Assembly: GCA_030698405.1 (NCBI GenBank)
Contig: JAUYMU010000030.1
Location: 1-41,531 of the forward strand
From: Bacteroidota bacterium
GTDB lineage: Bacteria; Bacteroidota; Bacteroidia; Bacteroidales; Prolixibacteraceae
DNA: 41,531 bases
Direction of reading: 5' to 3'
Both the position numbers and the translations under genes were made by a program. The notes under the pieces were generated by a model, which had not been told where the DNA came from, ran no database searches, and was given only the letters and a program-made list of their open reading frames with translations. Each line of letters begins with the position of its first letter. Position 1 is the stretch's first letter. This document shows, one piece after another, positions 41,280-41,531 of the stretch.

Positions 41280-41441
41280 AATTTTGGATTAAACATGTGA
41301 TCAATAACAATCACGAATAAATAAAGTTTATTCAGATGTGTATATCTGATATTGCTATATTCAGCTTAATTCTATGCTATTGAACATTGTAAAAATCATC
41401 TTTTTTTAGTGACATATATCAATTCCTTCAGTTCAAGTCAT

Positions 41442-41475
41442 AAAAAAACTCCATCCCAGTAAAGGAATGGAGTTT
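41442..41475 (-). terminator. Terminator of the rRNA operon
   Basis: On the minus strand AAACTCCATTCC (41475-41464) pairs with the complementary stretch 41457-41446 with one mismatch, followed by a T run to 41442. It lies directly after the 5S rRNA gene. Confidence 0.85.
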
Positions 41476-41484
41476 CAAAAGAAT

Positions 41485-41531
41485 GGCGACGACCTACTCT
41501 CCCACAATAATTGCAGTACCATCGGCGCTGG
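41485..41531 (-). rRNA. rrf: 5S ribosomal RNA, 3' part (cut by window edge)
   Basis: On the minus strand the sequence contains GCGCCGATGGTACTGC and then GTGGGAGAGTAGGTCGTCGCC, the conserved 3' half of bacterial 5S rRNA in its usual spacing. The 5' half lies beyond the window edge. The end at 41485 is set by the closing-stem pattern and could be off by a few bases. By the usual 16S-23S-5S order, the rest of the operon lies to the right. Confidence 0.9.

Noticed and set aside
41332-41349. Small palindrome TCAGAT / ATCTGA upstream of the last barrel gene
   Set aside because: A 6-bp stem in AT-rich DNA is expected by chance, and nothing links it to regulation.

Overview
The window is a stretch of a Bacteroidota chromosome. 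Evidence for this is the SusC/SusD pair with a hybrid two-component regulator, DUF4249 lipoproteins beside TonB-dependent receptors, several promoters with the Bacteroidota -7 element TAnnTTTG, and general absence of Shine-Dalgarno signals. The gene mix would suit an environmental member of class Bacteroidia such as the Marinilabiliales/Prolixibacteraceae, but that placement is an inference. No phage, integrase, transposase or CRISPR array is seen.

Region 1 (1-10627) holds two related four-gene cell-envelope units in tandem. Each has a surface-type lipoprotein, a ~770-800 aa TonB-dependent receptor with an N-terminal carboxypeptidase-regulatory-like domain, a ~200 aa outer-membrane barrel and a DUF4249 lipoprotein. 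The last three genes run DUF4249-receptor-barrel in unit A and barrel-receptor-DUF4249 in unit B. The two lead lipoproteins share at least 62 identical bases at their 5' ends although their bodies have diverged, and each is followed by a strong RNA hairpin. A decayed 3' end of an alkC-like gene lies after unit A; an intact alkC lies after unit B. I regard this as the best candidate for an undescribed system in the window.

Region 2 (10656-12348, minus strand) carries alkC (alkylation repair) and mntP (manganese export).

Region 3 (12775-28791, plus strand) is a polysaccharide utilisation locus for arabinose-containing glycans: GH127 beta-L-arabinofuranosidase, a hybrid two-component sensor-regulator, SusC, SusD, GH43 arabinanase, GH51 alpha-L-arabinofuranosidase and a GH43 lipoprotein arabinanase. 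A strong promoter precedes the GH127-regulator pair. A separate promoter with a 21-bp-spaced direct repeat, probably the regulator's operator, precedes susC. Gaps in and around this locus are full of palindromic elements, including a ~254-bp element with 16-bp inverted ends and a cloverleaf-like core.

Region 4 (28802-34520, minus strand) has a soluble PAS histidine kinase with an unknown 225 aa partner, then an operon of alkaline phosphatase, a bile-acid:sodium-symporter-family transporter and a membrane-associated acyltransferase.

Region 5 (34688-40374) has a cold-shock-domain protein and a trehalose/osmotic-stress cluster: GH15 glucoamylase/trehalase-like enzyme, MscS channel and fused trehalose-6-phosphate synthase/phosphatase.

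Region 6 (40547-41531) has a small outer-membrane barrel gene and the terminator plus 3' end of a 5S rRNA gene on the minus strand, so an rRNA operon lies beyond the right edge.
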